Assembly (NCBI GenBank): GCA_002733995.1
Contig: NVXR01000003.1
Location: forward strand, 1-64,000
Length of the DNA stretch: 64,000 nt
Direction: 5' to 3'
Source of the DNA: Desulfotalea sp.
GTDB taxonomy: Bacteria; Desulfobacterota; Desulfobulbia; Desulfobulbales; Desulfocapsaceae
Below, piece after piece: positions 9,601 through 18,387 of this stretch. A model generated the notes under the pieces. It was given only the letters and a program-made list of their open reading frames with translations. It was not told the DNA's origin and made no database searches. Each line of letters starts with the position of its first letter. The first letter of the stretch is position 1. A program made the position numbers and the translations under genes.

Positions 9601-9909
9601 CCACACAACATAATTTGTAACCATTCAGCTAGCTCTCCCATATGGGGTTACATCACTATCTGAACTGTTCATCACTGCTGTCCCCCCGTACTATTGAAGC
9701 TTTGCAGGATACAAGGGCTACCTACAAAGGCCACGTTGAGCGGGATGGTAGTATTGCGACGTGGCCTCCCAGAAAACTGTACTATATTCTGCCTTTATAT
9801 TACAAAAAACGTCAATTCAGCCCTACATAGATAGCATAAAGAATATATCCCAAGCCCCCGAGCTGCAGCAATGTGCAGGGCTGGGGGGCGTCTCGTCTCT
9901 GACAGACTC
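9601..9909. other. Intergenic region between convergent yqeB and pyrB
   Basis: It holds two dyads: an 8-bp perfect inverted repeat (9729-9736 with 9759-9766) and a GC-rich imperfect hairpin around 9851-9890. Neither has a T run. They could end transcripts from both sides but this is not certain. Confidence 0.45.
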
Positions 9910-10848
9910 CTAATCGTTATTCAGAAGCAAATACAAGAGGGCCATACGAATATACAGACCGTTAAGTGCCTGTTCAAAATACATGGCTCTCGGATCTTCA
10001 TCCACCTCGGTAGGTATTTCATCAACCCTTGGTAAAGGATGCATAATGATAGCCTCCTTCTTCATACCTGCTACAATCTCTTTTGTGAGAATATATTTAC
10101 TCGCGGCGCCTTCATAGTCGTCACTTGAGTGGAAGCGCTCCTTCTGCACCCTCGTCATATAGATGCAATCAACCTCTTTAGCCACTTGGGCCAAATCGGT
10201 TTCCTCTCGCCAACTGACTTTGTTTTTATCAAGATACTCCTTGATGTCCATTTCCATCTTACAGACAGAAGGTGCCACGAAAATAATCTCTATATTTTCA
10301 TACTTTGTCAGCAGATAGGATAAAGACCGTACGGTTCTTCCATATCGAAGATCACCCACCATGGCAACCTTAAGACTGGTAAAATCAGGAAAAGCATCCA
10401 CGATAGTATACATATCGAGCAGGGCCTGTGTCGGATGCTGTCCTGCGCCATCGCCCGCATTAATGATGGGAATCGAAGAGACCTCAGCCGCCCGCACCGC
10501 ACTTCCCGCCTCATTGTGACGCATAACAATTACATCTGCGTAACCACCAATAATTTTTATAGAATCGGCGAGACTCTCGCCCTTTGCGGCACTGGAAAAT
10601 TCCCGTGCATTTTCTGTTGTTATAACTGAACCTCCAAGGCGCAGGATAGCGCTTTCAAATGAAAACCTTGTCCTGGTGGATGATTCATAAAACAGAGACG
10701 CCATTATTTTACCATCAAGCGCTTTGGCATACTTACGTTCACCAGCAAGATCCGCCTTCATCTGATCGGCAACCCGAAAAACAACTTCGAGCAATTTTCG
10801 ATCGAACTGCTGTGATTCGATCACATGTTTCCAAGGAAGGGTCGGCAT
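9910..10848 (-). CDS. pyrB: Aspartate carbamoyltransferase catalytic subunit
   Basis: The 312-residue enzyme joins carbamoyl phosphate and aspartate in pyrimidine synthesis. It shows the carbamoyl-phosphate loop STRTRFSFE near residue 57, HPTQALLDM near 137, the aspartate-binding segment GDLRYGRTVRSL and the C-terminal HPLPRVDEIP. Length is normal for the family. No regulatory pyrI or other pyr genes are next to it. The stop is followed by the dyad-containing gap shared with yqeB; ribosome binding site GGAGAA lies just upstream of the ATG. Confidence 0.97.
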   Translation of the reverse strand: MPTLPWKHVIESQQFDRKLLEVVFRVADQMKADLAGERKYAKALDGKIMASLFYESSTRTRFSFESAILRLGGSVITTENAREFSSAAKGESLADSIKIIGGYADVIVMRHNEAGSAVRAAEVSSIPIINAGDGAGQHPTQALLDMYTIVDAFPDFTSLKVAMVGDLRYGRTVRSLSYLLTKYENIEIIFVAPSVCKMEMDIKEYLDKNKVSWREETDLAQVAKEVDCIYMTRVQKERFHSSDDYEGAASKYILTKEIVAGMKKEAIIMHPLPRVDEIPTEVDEDPRAMYFEQALNGLYIRMALLYLLLNND

Positions 10849-10995
10849 AACTATTCTCCTTACGTTTTTTCTCTATTCAACTGATACCTAAATCTTGTCA
10901 ACACAATGCGCGTCACCACGGATTAACAGCACATTACGACAGACAAAGCCAAGCGTAACACCCACCTGTTAATGGGCAATATTTCCACACTTACC

Positions 10996-11018
10996 AATTG
11001 CAAAATTTAGGTGGTATT
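10996..11018 (+). repeat. Copy 1 of a 23-bp dispersed intergenic repeat
   Basis: The 23 bases starting AATTGCAAAATTTAGGT recur at 23350-23372 with two differences. Both copies lie in non-coding DNA, here about 150 bp upstream of pyrB and there about 60 bp upstream of the aroD start. Function unknown. Confidence 0.5.
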
Positions 11019-11143
11019 ATGATGTAGACCTTTAGAATTCGTCTTCGATCCGATAAATTTCAAACGTCTAACAAACTATTACATACCGTCAAACACAACA
11101 AGAATAAAACTCTCCCTTGCAAAAAAAATCATCCACTTATAGA

Positions 11144-11629
11144 TTATTTCTTAGCGGTCACCAAAACCGTCAGCCGTTCTTTACGGACCTGACCTGTTTT
11201 TTGTTTTGCTGTAAGAGTCACTGAATACGTTCCTTCAGAAACAAAAAGATGGGATGCAAGCCGCCCCTGAGCCATTTCACCGTCCCCAAAATTCCAGGTA
11301 TAACTCTCCATTGGCCCCACAAATTTCCTAGAATCAAAGGATACTCGAAACGGAACACTCCCCTCAAAGCGTGCGTCTGTCTCCCGGCCCTGATCATTTC
11401 GATGCTGGCGCCCCATTTGTTGATTATTTTTTAAAAGGCCGAGCAAGAGCGAGTCATTCTTAACACCAGGGTCGTTCATTGTAACAGCAGAGACCAAAGA
11501 TGTATCTCTGGACTCAGATGCCGTTGATGTTCCACCGGAAAGGAAATACATATTTGTTCCGAGTAGAACACAAAATGCTAATAGTACTTTTCCTGATAAC
11601 TGTATCTTACGTTTCGTCCCTGTTTCCAT
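11144..11629 (-). CDS. Hypothetical membrane-anchored protein with C-terminal PKD domain
   Basis: The 161-residue protein has a short basic N-terminus, one hydrophobic helix (about residues 11-28) and then an exported part. The last 75 residues form a PKD-type beta-sandwich, recognisable from YTWNFGDGE, followed by GTYSVTLTA. PKD domains are extracellular binding or spacer modules. The ATG at 11629 has GGAGGAA upstream at good spacing; an in-frame ATG at 11701 would add 24 residues but lacks a ribosome binding site. It stands alone between two long gaps. It lies near the EF-hand-type protein gene at 12251-13378 on the same strand, but about 550 bp apart, so a shared job is only a suggestion. 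Confidence 0.7.
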   Translation of the reverse strand: METGTKRKIQLSGKVLLAFCVLLGTNMYFLSGGTSTASESRDTSLVSAVTMNDPGVKNDSLLLGLLKNNQQMGRQHRNDQGRETDARFEGSVPFRVSFDSRKFVGPMESYTWNFGDGEMAQGRLASHLFVSEGTYSVTLTAKQKTGQVRKERLTVLVTAKK

Positions 11630-12250
11630 TTCTGTGAATTCCTCCAACAATAAGACCCGAGCAAGAGCAACTCTGTGGCCCTCGCATGGAATCTTTTTCA
11701 TTTGTTAAACTATTAATTTGCTCAACATATCTTTGTCGCTCCTGCCATAAGCAAAAATTACTTGCTTAAACAAGTTGTTGTGTAGCAATTCACATACCAA
11801 AAACCATAGAACATCAATAATTACGCAACTACATCAAGTTACCCACATATCAATTTAATAAATCTACCAATTATTGCGCGCCTCTCTGTTCTTCTGGTCT
11901 CTTTTTGCACTATTTACTAAAAAATCATACAGAGAAGCAAAGATCGCCTGCAAGCATAAGGACATCAGCTATCGCTTTGCGCTAGAGATCCCAAAGAAAG
12001 CAACAACGCCATATTTATATGCCAGTTTTCAGTTGGAAATTAGGGTAATGCGGACGCAACAACCCAAAGAGGGCTTCCAGGGTAAGCTGAAACCCTCTTT
12101 GAAACCCATACCAGGCTAAGGTTGTTGCCGAAAATACTAAGGAAAGCGGCACAGCCTAGCCTGATCTTTGCTCTCAAGTACTTTCCTTACGGGTCAAGAG
12201 ACATCCGGACTGATCCCCACGCCCCATGAGTTCCGGCTTGGGGTGAATCA
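11630..12250. other. Intergenic region with one hairpin
   Basis: No convincing coding frame. An 8-bp inverted repeat (12066-12073 with 12093-12100) lies in the middle. Short open frames here are not supported by ribosome binding sites. Confidence 0.5.
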
Positions 12251-13378
12251 TCAGGCAACAAGGTCAAGCTGCTGCATAGTAACCACCTGGCCACTTTCCA
12301 TCACTGCGAGACCGGTTTGTTTCACCTGGCCCAACAGTGCATTTTCACTATCTTTCACAGAGAAAAGTGTTTCAATGTGTCCAAGGTACAAAGCACCAAC
12401 CCCAGCCTGACCAAGCCCCATCAGCTGCTCTTCACCCAGCTCATTTCTCGACCATATTCTAAGACTCTCAAAGATATCATCATTTTCATCAATCCAGTTA
12501 TTGTTATCACTGTCATAGGCTGCGAGGTCTGCGAAACCATCGCCTGAAAGCGCGCCAAAGAGCTCACTGCCATCGTTAATCCGCCCATCATTGTTTTTAT
12601 CAAGGGCAAGAAAGCCACTTCCAGGACTAACAAAACCAATCTGATCCGCATGCCCATCTGCATCAATATCAAAATGAAAATCACGTTGAGACACTTCTGC
12701 TGCAGCTCCTGAAAAATTCACCACCAACGGATCTTTCAGGGCGTCACCGACTTTTACGTTTATGTTTTGCTCACTATAGAACTCACGACTCATGGAAAGG
12801 CTCACGTTAAAGCTAATCTCACGGCCATCACCTGTCTTTATGACACCTTGGCTTTTAAATTCGGTTTTTTCATACTCGTAATGGGACTCATGATAATTGT
12901 ATTCCAACCCGAACCCCGCATTTCCTGCCGCCGCCTCGGAGGGCTCTGCGCTCTGAACCAACTCATTATCACCTTCATAATCATCTTCATAGTCATCATC
13001 TAACTCAATCGTCCTTGCGGCAAGAGGTGCAGCCATCTGAAAGACCCTACCTGTCAGCCGTTCAAACATGGCCAGCAAGACTCTCATGTTCAGATCGATA
13101 TGCACTCTCACGTCCTCTGGAATATCCATTTCGGCCTTACTGACCTGACGATTTTTCATATGACCATGATATCCCAGCGACACCTTATCCCGCCTGCTAT
13201 GGATACTCTCAAAAGACGAGTTCACCTCACTCCCCCGCCCTTGGCCCCGACCTCTATTGGCATGGGAAACACGAGGCTCCTCGTTATCCTGCCAGACGGT
13301 AAGGGATTCACGTTTTTGATGCATTTCGATTGAATTTCGCTCAGAAAAGAGCTGTACTGTGGAGTCAGAAATTTTCAT
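12251..13378 (-). CDS. Hypothetical protein with EF-hand-like calcium-binding loops
   Basis: The 375-residue protein has no signal peptide or membrane helix. Its first 120 residues are polar and basic; an acidic stretch (ELDDDYEDDYEGDNE) follows. The C-terminal 150 residues contain calcium-loop sequences: DIDADGHADQIGF, DKNNDGRINDGSE (a near canonical EF-hand loop with the final Glu) and DSDNNNWIDENDD, then IWSRNELGE. This arrangement is common in large secreted or cell-surface proteobacterial proteins, usually without a Sec signal. A strong GGAGGG site precedes the ATG. Function is unknown; calcium binding is inferred from the loops. No type I secretion genes are nearby. Confidence 0.75.
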   Translation of the reverse strand: MKISDSTVQLFSERNSIEMHQKRESLTVWQDNEEPRVSHANRGRGQGRGSEVNSSFESIHSRRDKVSLGYHGHMKNRQVSKAEMDIPEDVRVHIDLNMRVLLAMFERLTGRVFQMAAPLAARTIELDDDYEDDYEGDNELVQSAEPSEAAAGNAGFGLEYNYHESHYEYEKTEFKSQGVIKTGDGREISFNVSLSMSREFYSEQNINVKVGDALKDPLVVNFSGAAAEVSQRDFHFDIDADGHADQIGFVSPGSGFLALDKNNDGRINDGSELFGALSGDGFADLAAYDSDNNNWIDENDDIFESLRIWSRNELGEEQLMGLGQAGVGALYLGHIETLFSVKDSENALLGQVKQTGLAVMESGQVVTMQQLDLVA

Positions 13379-13825
13379 GCTGGAGCCCTCCTTGGCTGCT
13401 AGTTTGAGTTGGGTTCTTCAGTCATCCTTGACTAAAGAAAACCCTGCGCACCTATCTCCATCGACCACTAGGACACATATCTTTAGGGTAAACACAAAAA
13501 AACATTTATTTTTCTCTATCCAGCTAATCCAACGGAGAAAATAACAGTAGCCTGCATCGTCCTATCGCCGTATTCTTCCCTGACATACTGTATTTCGTCC
13601 CAATGTCTTTTTTGTACCAATTCAAATACAACTCCAATATTGATACATATCACAGCCCTGCAATTATTTTATCAGTATTTCAAAGCCGTTCTATTGTAAA
13701 CTCGAAGCATACAGCGCCAGAGTAGAAGAACTCGGCGGAAAAATAGTTGGGCGTTGTTGATTAATTGTGTTTTTGAAGCGGCTGTCCAGCGACACAAAAA
13801 ACGAACTAACATACCACATTAGGTA
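13379..13825. other. Intergenic region between divergent genes
   Basis: It contains the upstream region of the EF-hand-type gene on the left and leads into the nrdD promoter on the right. No further gene or RNA is supported. Confidence 0.5.
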
Positions 13826-13853
13826 TTGACTTAAGGCTGGCATACCATATACT
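13826..13853 (+). promoter_or_regulatory. Sigma-70 promoter of the riboswitch-nrdD transcript
   Basis: TTGACT at 13826-13831 and TATACT at 13848-13853 are separated by 16 bp, both one mismatch from consensus. A start near 13860 would place the cobalamin riboswitch at the very 5' end of the mRNA. Confidence 0.75.
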
Positions 13854-13867
13854 CCACAACAAATCAG

Positions 13868-14043
13868 ATATTGGTGCGCTTACAAAAAGCGCGGCAACAG
13901 GGAACCCGGTGTAATTCCGGGACTGTCCCGCAGCGGTAAATGAAAACGACCACCATCAACAGCACTGGAATTATTTTCTGGGAAGCGATGGTCAGTAGGC
14001 AAGAAGTTAACCCACGTTCATAAGTCCGAAAACCTGCCAATAT
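13868..14043 (+). promoter_or_regulatory. Cobalamin (B12) riboswitch upstream of nrdD
   Basis: Conserved aptamer blocks appear in order: GGGAACCCGGTGTAATTCCGG, then ACTGTCCCGCAGCGGTAAATG (B12 box-like core), and near the 3' end GTCCGAAAACCTGCC. The outer helix P1 is formed by ATATTGG (13868-13874) with CCAATAT (14037-14043). In this class coenzyme B12 binding normally lowers expression of the downstream gene. Only about 40 bases separate the aptamer from the nrdD start, so control of ribosome access is more likely than termination; no terminator is seen. Confidence 0.95.
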
Positions 14044-14086
14044 TACATAGCTAACTTTTACAACCTTCGAGGAAAAGGAGTAAATT

Positions 14087-16219
14087 ATGTCCAAAATCTT
14101 GCCACAAACAGCAGCCTCCAAGCCAATATTCTCAGGTATCAAAAAACGAAACCAGCAGACAAGCCCCTTTCAATCTGAAAAGATCACCACCGCCATTTTA
14201 AATGCGGGACTTGCCACCGGTGAATTTGCAGAACCAGAAGCAAAAAGACTCACCATACGGGTACTTAGTCTGGCTCAAGATCTTCTTACCGCCACTCCAA
14301 GTGTCGAAGATATCCAGGATCTCGTTGAAGAAACTCTCCTCCATTCTCCTTACAAAAAAACGGCAAAGGCCTATATTCTCTATAGAGATCAACGTGCTCA
14401 AATGCGAGAACGTGTCAAATTAGCTGATATTCAACTCATAGATAACTACCTCGAACGGCTCGACTGGCAGGTGGAAGAAAACAGCAATATGGCCTACTCC
14501 CTTCAAGGCTTAAATAACTATATTGCCAATGAGATCAGCAAAACTTACTGGCTCCATAGAATCTATCCAAAAGACGTGAGCGAGGCACATGAATGTGGGG
14601 ACATCCACCTGCACGACCTTGGGCTCCTCTCCGTTTACTGTGTAGGCTGGGACCTTCAGGATTTGCTAAAAAATGGCTTCAAAGGCGTAACAGGAAAGGC
14701 TGAATCAGGCCCTGCAAGACATTTCCGCAGTGCCCTTGGCCAAATCGTAAATTTCTTTTACACCCTCCAGGGAGAAGCCGCAGGTGCCCAGGCTTTTTCC
14801 AGCTTTGATACCTTTCTTGCGCCTTTTATCCGTGCAGATAAACTCGGCAAAAGAGAAACCCAACAGGCAATTCAAGAATTTATTTTTAACCTCAATGTTC
14901 CCACCCGTGTCGGTTTCCAAACGCCTTTTACCAACCTCACCATGGACCTGCAGCCACCTAAAGCACTAGCCAATCAACATGTAATTATTGGTGGGGAAGA
15001 ACAGCCAGAAACCTACAGCGACTTCCAGCATGAAATGAACATGATCAATGAGGCCTTTCTTGAAGTCATGGCTGAGGGCGACGCCAACTCAAGGGTCTTC
15101 ACCTTTCCTATTCCTACCTATAATATTGGCAAAGATTTTGACTGGGATAACACGGAACTCAACTCACTGTGGCAGGTCACTGCAAAATATGGCATCCCCT
15201 ACTTTGCAAATTTTGTAAACTCTGACCTCTCTGTCGATGACGCCAGATCTATGTGTTGCCGCCTTAGACTCGATACCCGCGAACTTGAGAAACGTGGAGG
15301 TGGCCTCTTTGGAGCTAACCCTCTCACCGGTTCCATTGGTGTTGTAACAATCAACCTTGCAGCTATTGGATGTCAGGCGAAATCAGAAGATGAGTTTTTT
15401 GAAATCCTCAAGAAACGCTTGCTGCTTGCCAAAAACAGCCTGGAAATTAAAAGAAAGGCCCTGGAGGGTTACACCAAGAAAGGCCTCTACCCCTACACTA
15501 AGTATTATCTTCGTAGGATTAATGAACGTTTTGGCACCTTCTGGGAAAATCACTTCTCTACCATTGGCATCATTGGGGCAAACGAGGCATCTCTTAACCT
15601 TATAAACGCTGACATAGGTACGGACAAAGGCCAGAAATTTGCCATCGGAATTCTTCAATACATCCGTACCATGCTCCAAGATTTTCAAGAAGAGACTGGT
15701 AATCACTATAATCTTGAAGCGACCCCCGCCGAAGGAACCGGCTTCAGGCTGGCCCAGCTGGATAAAAAACGGTTTCCCGAAATGCGAGTAGACCTGCAAA
15801 CAGACTCAGATTCACCAATCCCAATCTATACCAACTCGACCCAGCTTCCGGTGAACTACAGCAGTGATATTCTTGAGGTATTGGACCTACAAAACGACCT
15901 GCAGGCGCTGTATACGGGCGGCACAGTCCAGCATGTTTTTCTTGGTGAGGCGGCCCCCGACCCAGACGCGGTAAAACTCTTTATTAAATCAGTGTGTGAG
16001 AATTATCAGATACCCTACTTTACTATTTCGCCATCATTTTCCATCTGCCCCGGGCATGGATACATAAAAGGCGAAATCGAGTCCTGCCCAACCTGTAACA
16101 AACCAACTGAAATATACTCCCGGGTGGTGGGGTATATGCGGCCCGTACAGCAATGGAATGAAGGAAAACGTGCCGAATTTGCCAAAAGAAGCCACTATCA
16201 GCTGAAGCCCCGGTCGTAA
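14087..16219 (+). CDS. nrdD: Anaerobic (class III) ribonucleoside-triphosphate reductase
   Basis: The 710-residue glycyl-radical enzyme makes deoxynucleotides without oxygen. An ATP-cone domain occupies about residues 20-110. The catalytic barrel includes SMCCRLRLDTRELEKRGGG with the active-site cysteine, and the C-terminus holds a zinc site (SICPGHGY and CPTC) and the radical loop VVGYMRPVQQWNEGK with the radical glycine at residue 682. AAGGAG lies seven bases before the ATG. It is preceded by a cobalamin riboswitch, which fits a switch to this B12-independent enzyme when a B12-dependent class II reductase cannot work; no such gene is in the window. The activase nrdG follows after 231 bases. 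Confidence 0.97.
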   Translation: MSKILPQTAASKPIFSGIKKRNQQTSPFQSEKITTAILNAGLATGEFAEPEAKRLTIRVLSLAQDLLTATPSVEDIQDLVEETLLHSPYKKTAKAYILYRDQRAQMRERVKLADIQLIDNYLERLDWQVEENSNMAYSLQGLNNYIANEISKTYWLHRIYPKDVSEAHECGDIHLHDLGLLSVYCVGWDLQDLLKNGFKGVTGKAESGPARHFRSALGQIVNFFYTLQGEAAGAQAFSSFDTFLAPFIRADKLGKRETQQAIQEFIFNLNVPTRVGFQTPFTNLTMDLQPPKALANQHVIIGGEEQPETYSDFQHEMNMINEAFLEVMAEGDANSRVFTFPIPTYNIGKDFDWDNTELNSLWQVTAKYGIPYFANFVNSDLSVDDARSMCCRLRLDTRELEKRGGGLFGANPLTGSIGVVTINLAAIGCQAKSEDEFFEILKKRLLLAKNSLEIKRKALEGYTKKGLYPYTKYYLRRINERFGTFWENHFSTIGIIGANEASLNLINADIGTDKGQKFAIGILQYIRTMLQDFQEETGNHYNLEATPAEGTGFRLAQLDKKRFPEMRVDLQTDSDSPIPIYTNSTQLPVNYSSDILEVLDLQNDLQALYTGGTVQHVFLGEAAPDPDAVKLFIKSVCENYQIPYFTISPSFSICPGHGYIKGEIESCPTCNKPTEIYSRVVGYMRPVQQWNEGKRAEFAKRSHYQLKPRS

Positions 16220-16325
16220 AAAAGTCCGTTGGCACAAGTATCTTCATGAAATCATTATTTAGGTGATAAAAAAGCAGTACCTATGATTTCTGAGGAACAA
16301 AACCATCCGCTATAACTGTTCCACA

Positions 16326-16406
16326 ATGCTTCAAATTCGCCCAAGGGTGGCTTTGAAGCATACGAGTACTAGCAACGACGACCACAGTTGGCGTCGTTGT
16401 AGTACT
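16326..16406 (+). repeat. Two consecutive strong hairpins between nrdD and nrdG
   Basis: The first has perfect 10-bp arms (16326-16335 with 16352-16361). The second has arms of 16 and 15 bases with one bulge (16365-16380 with 16392-16406). Neither is followed by a T run, so a processing or mRNA-stability element, or a protein-binding site, is more likely than a terminator. Confidence 0.7.
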
Positions 16407-16450
16407 GCTCAATACCTTATGAACTATTTTCCTTTACTAACTACAGGCAT

Positions 16451-17047
16451 ATGAATATCGGTGGCATGCAAAAACTGTCCCTCAGCGACTATCCTGGTAC
16501 TCCCGCAATTGTCCTGTTCCTCCAGGGGTGCAATTTCAACTGCCCCTTCTGCCACAATAGTGGCTTACTTCCCGCTGTAAACGAGCAGGAGGGGGTGAGC
16601 CTGGAAGAGACCTTTGCCTATCTACATAAAAGACGAAGCCAGATGTCTGCGGTGGTCATTTCAGGGGGGGAACCAACCGTTCATAAAGATCTTATAGATT
16701 TTACCGGCGAGATTAAAGCCCTTGGTTACAAGGTCAAACTTGACACAAACGGCAGTAATCCCAAACAAATTGACAATCTACTCCACCGTAGGTTGCTTGA
16801 TTATATCGCCATGGACATCAAGGCACCTTGGCAAAAATATGATCTTCTGGCCGGGACAAAGGTGCAACATGAACAGATCAAAAAGAGTATTCTCTGCATA
16901 GCAGACAGTGGAATTGACCATCATTTCAGAACGACCCATTATCCGCCAATGTTATCCGACGACGATCTCGCTGAAATAACGTCTTTTCTACCAAAACAAT
17001 CAAAGTATATAGTACAGCCCTTTAAAGAGCTTTCAGAACATCAGTAA
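16451..17047 (+). CDS. nrdG: Anaerobic ribonucleoside-triphosphate reductase activating protein
   Basis: This 198-residue radical-SAM enzyme installs the glycyl radical on NrdD. The cluster motif C28-x3-C32-x2-C35 is in CNFNCPFCHN, and GGEP (VVISGGEPTVHKD) marks the SAM-binding site. The N-terminus GGMQKLSLSDYPG is typical of the longer NrdG group. It follows nrdD on the same strand but across a 231-base gap with two hairpins, so it may be partly uncoupled from it. The ribosome binding site is weak (CAGG). It converges with the transferase gene at 17054, leaving six bases between the stops. Confidence 0.93.
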   Translation: MNIGGMQKLSLSDYPGTPAIVLFLQGCNFNCPFCHNSGLLPAVNEQEGVSLEETFAYLHKRRSQMSAVVISGGEPTVHKDLIDFTGEIKALGYKVKLDTNGSNPKQIDNLLHRRLLDYIAMDIKAPWQKYDLLAGTKVQHEQIKKSILCIADSGIDHHFRTTHYPPMLSDDDLAEITSFLPKQSKYIVQPFKELSEHQ

Positions 17048-17053
17048 CAAGGC

Positions 17054-17737
17054 CTACCCCAGCCCACGAAGACGCTGATACATTCGAGACAGCCTCGCAG
17101 GAGGGATGCCAAACAGATACCCGGCCACAATCAGCTGATTTATAATGGTGGTTTTGAGATAACCAAGATTTTTCCAGCGGCGTGATGAGGTGATGACAGG
17201 AGCTGGCAGGTGTACGATTTTCCCAAGACGTCTCATCATCCGGACAAAGACAAAATCCTCCATGATTTCAATTTCGGGAAAGCCCCCAATCAGATCAAAG
17301 TTTGAGCGGGTCATAAAAAATCCCTGATCGCCATAGGGGAGGTGCAGGAGTTGAGAGCGAAGGTTTGCTAGCCTAGCAATGGTCAGGAGTTTTTTCTCTG
17401 TTGAATCAAATCCCAGGGCAAATGCTCCCATTGCCACAGTTGCACCAGCAAGAGTTGTTTCGATCATTTTCTTGAAATTGCTGGGAGGAAGCGTGTCGGC
17501 ATGAAGAAACAACAGGTTACCCCCGGAACTATATTGCGCCCCGGTATTCATCTGCATAGCTCGCCCAGGCACCGAAGATAACACCGTGACGCCTCTCTTT
17601 TCAGCCAGCTCCACGGTCCCATCCGTGCTCCCTCCGTCAACGACTATTATTTCACCGTGGCCAGCGAGCCAATCAAGGCTTTTCCCCAGTGTTTGCTCTT
17701 CATTGAGTACCGGAATAATGATGGACAAAGTCTTCAT
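17054..17737 (-). CDS. Family 2-type glycosyltransferase, TIGR04283 type
   Basis: The roughly 227-residue protein has the GT-A fold signatures of family 2 glycosyltransferases: SIIIPVLNEEQTLGKSLDWL, VVDGGSTDGTVELA, and the DxD-like FLHADTLPP near residue 79. MEDFVFVRMMRRLGKI gives the downstream acidic catalytic region. This is the TIGR04283 group, called arsenosugar-biosynthesis or rSAM/selenodomain-associated transferase 2 in databases. The ATG at 17737 overlaps the upstream stop (ATGA); a GTG twelve bases earlier at 17749 is an alternative. It is the last gene of the four-gene minus-strand cluster starting at 20791. The acceptor and donor are not known. Confidence 0.85.
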   Translation of the reverse strand: MKTLSIIIPVLNEEQTLGKSLDWLAGHGEIIVVDGGSTDGTVELAEKRGVTVLSSVPGRAMQMNTGAQYSSGGNLLFLHADTLPPSNFKKMIETTLAGATVAMGAFALGFDSTEKKLLTIARLANLRSQLLHLPYGDQGFFMTRSNFDLIGGFPEIEIMEDFVFVRMMRRLGKIVHLPAPVITSSRRWKNLGYLKTTIINQLIVAGYLFGIPPARLSRMYQRLRGLG

Positions 17738-18387
17738 AGGAGTTGCCACTTCTCCGCATAGGGAAGATCCTCCGGAACATCTATATCATGATGCTTAGGG
17801 AGGCTTACGGGGGTGATCCCAAGCGCTAAGAGTCCTTGTCGCGTCCTCTCAAAAACACTCGTGGTTGACCAGGTTATCCCCTGGAATATCGCTGGGTAGA
17901 GTTCAGTTGCGCGCTTGTTGTTAAAGCCGATCAGATAATAGCCACCATCATAGGTTGGGCCAATCACCACCTCTTGCTGTTTTACCAAGGTAATGGCCTG
18001 GGCAAGAAGCGTGGTGTCAATTGAAGGAATATCAGAGCCAACTAAAATAGCCTGTTGCGCCCCACTTTTAAAACTCTCGCTGAAGGCGTACTGCATCCTC
18101 CCACCAAGATCATCCCCCCGCTGTTCCACATATCGATGCTCACCAAGCCATGTGACCATCTTAGCTCTGGTCCCGCCACTGAAGCAAATCGTCAACCGAC
18201 AACCAAGCCCCGGTGAAAGCGCCTCAACAGCGGCCAGTAGTTTTTCTGTCATCAGCCGTTGCAGCCTAGCCGCATTGTCACTACCAAGCAGCGGGATCAG
18301 CCTAGTTTTGCTTATACCGGACTCTGGATATCTGCTAAAAATGATAACCTCTGTATGGCCTTTATCGGGCGTAAACGGCGCTGTCAT
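17734..18387 (-). CDS. GT-A-fold transferase of the DUF2064/TIGR04282 family
   Basis: The 217-residue protein begins VIIFSRYPESGISKTRLIPLLG, a nucleotide-binding start resembling MobA-like nucleotidyltransferases, and contains LVGSDIPSID (metal-binding Asp) and GPTYDGGYYLIGF, both hallmarks of DUF2064. In databases it is the TIGR04282 partner of the TIGR04283 transferase, and both are adjacent here as in many genomes. Its start overlaps the stop of the kinase-like gene by four bases (18384-18387), and its own stop overlaps the next start, so the three are probably translated together. The reaction is not established; activation of a small phosphate by a nucleotide is a possibility. Confidence 0.85.
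   Translation of the reverse strand: MTAPFTPDKGHTEVIIFSRYPESGISKTRLIPLLGSDNAARLQRLMTEKLLAAVEALSPGLGCRLTICFSGGTRAKMVTWLGEHRYVEQRGDDLGGRMQYAFSESFKSGAQQAILVGSDIPSIDTTLLAQAITLVKQQEVVIGPTYDGGYYLIGFNNKRATELYPAIFQGITWSTTSVFERTRQGLLALGITPVSLPKHHDIDVPEDLPYAEKWQLL

Noticed and set aside
13680..13770. A short frame reading KLEAYSARVEELGGKIVG on the + strand
   Set aside because: It looks protein-like but has no start with a ribosome binding site, no upstream continuation and no recognised family.
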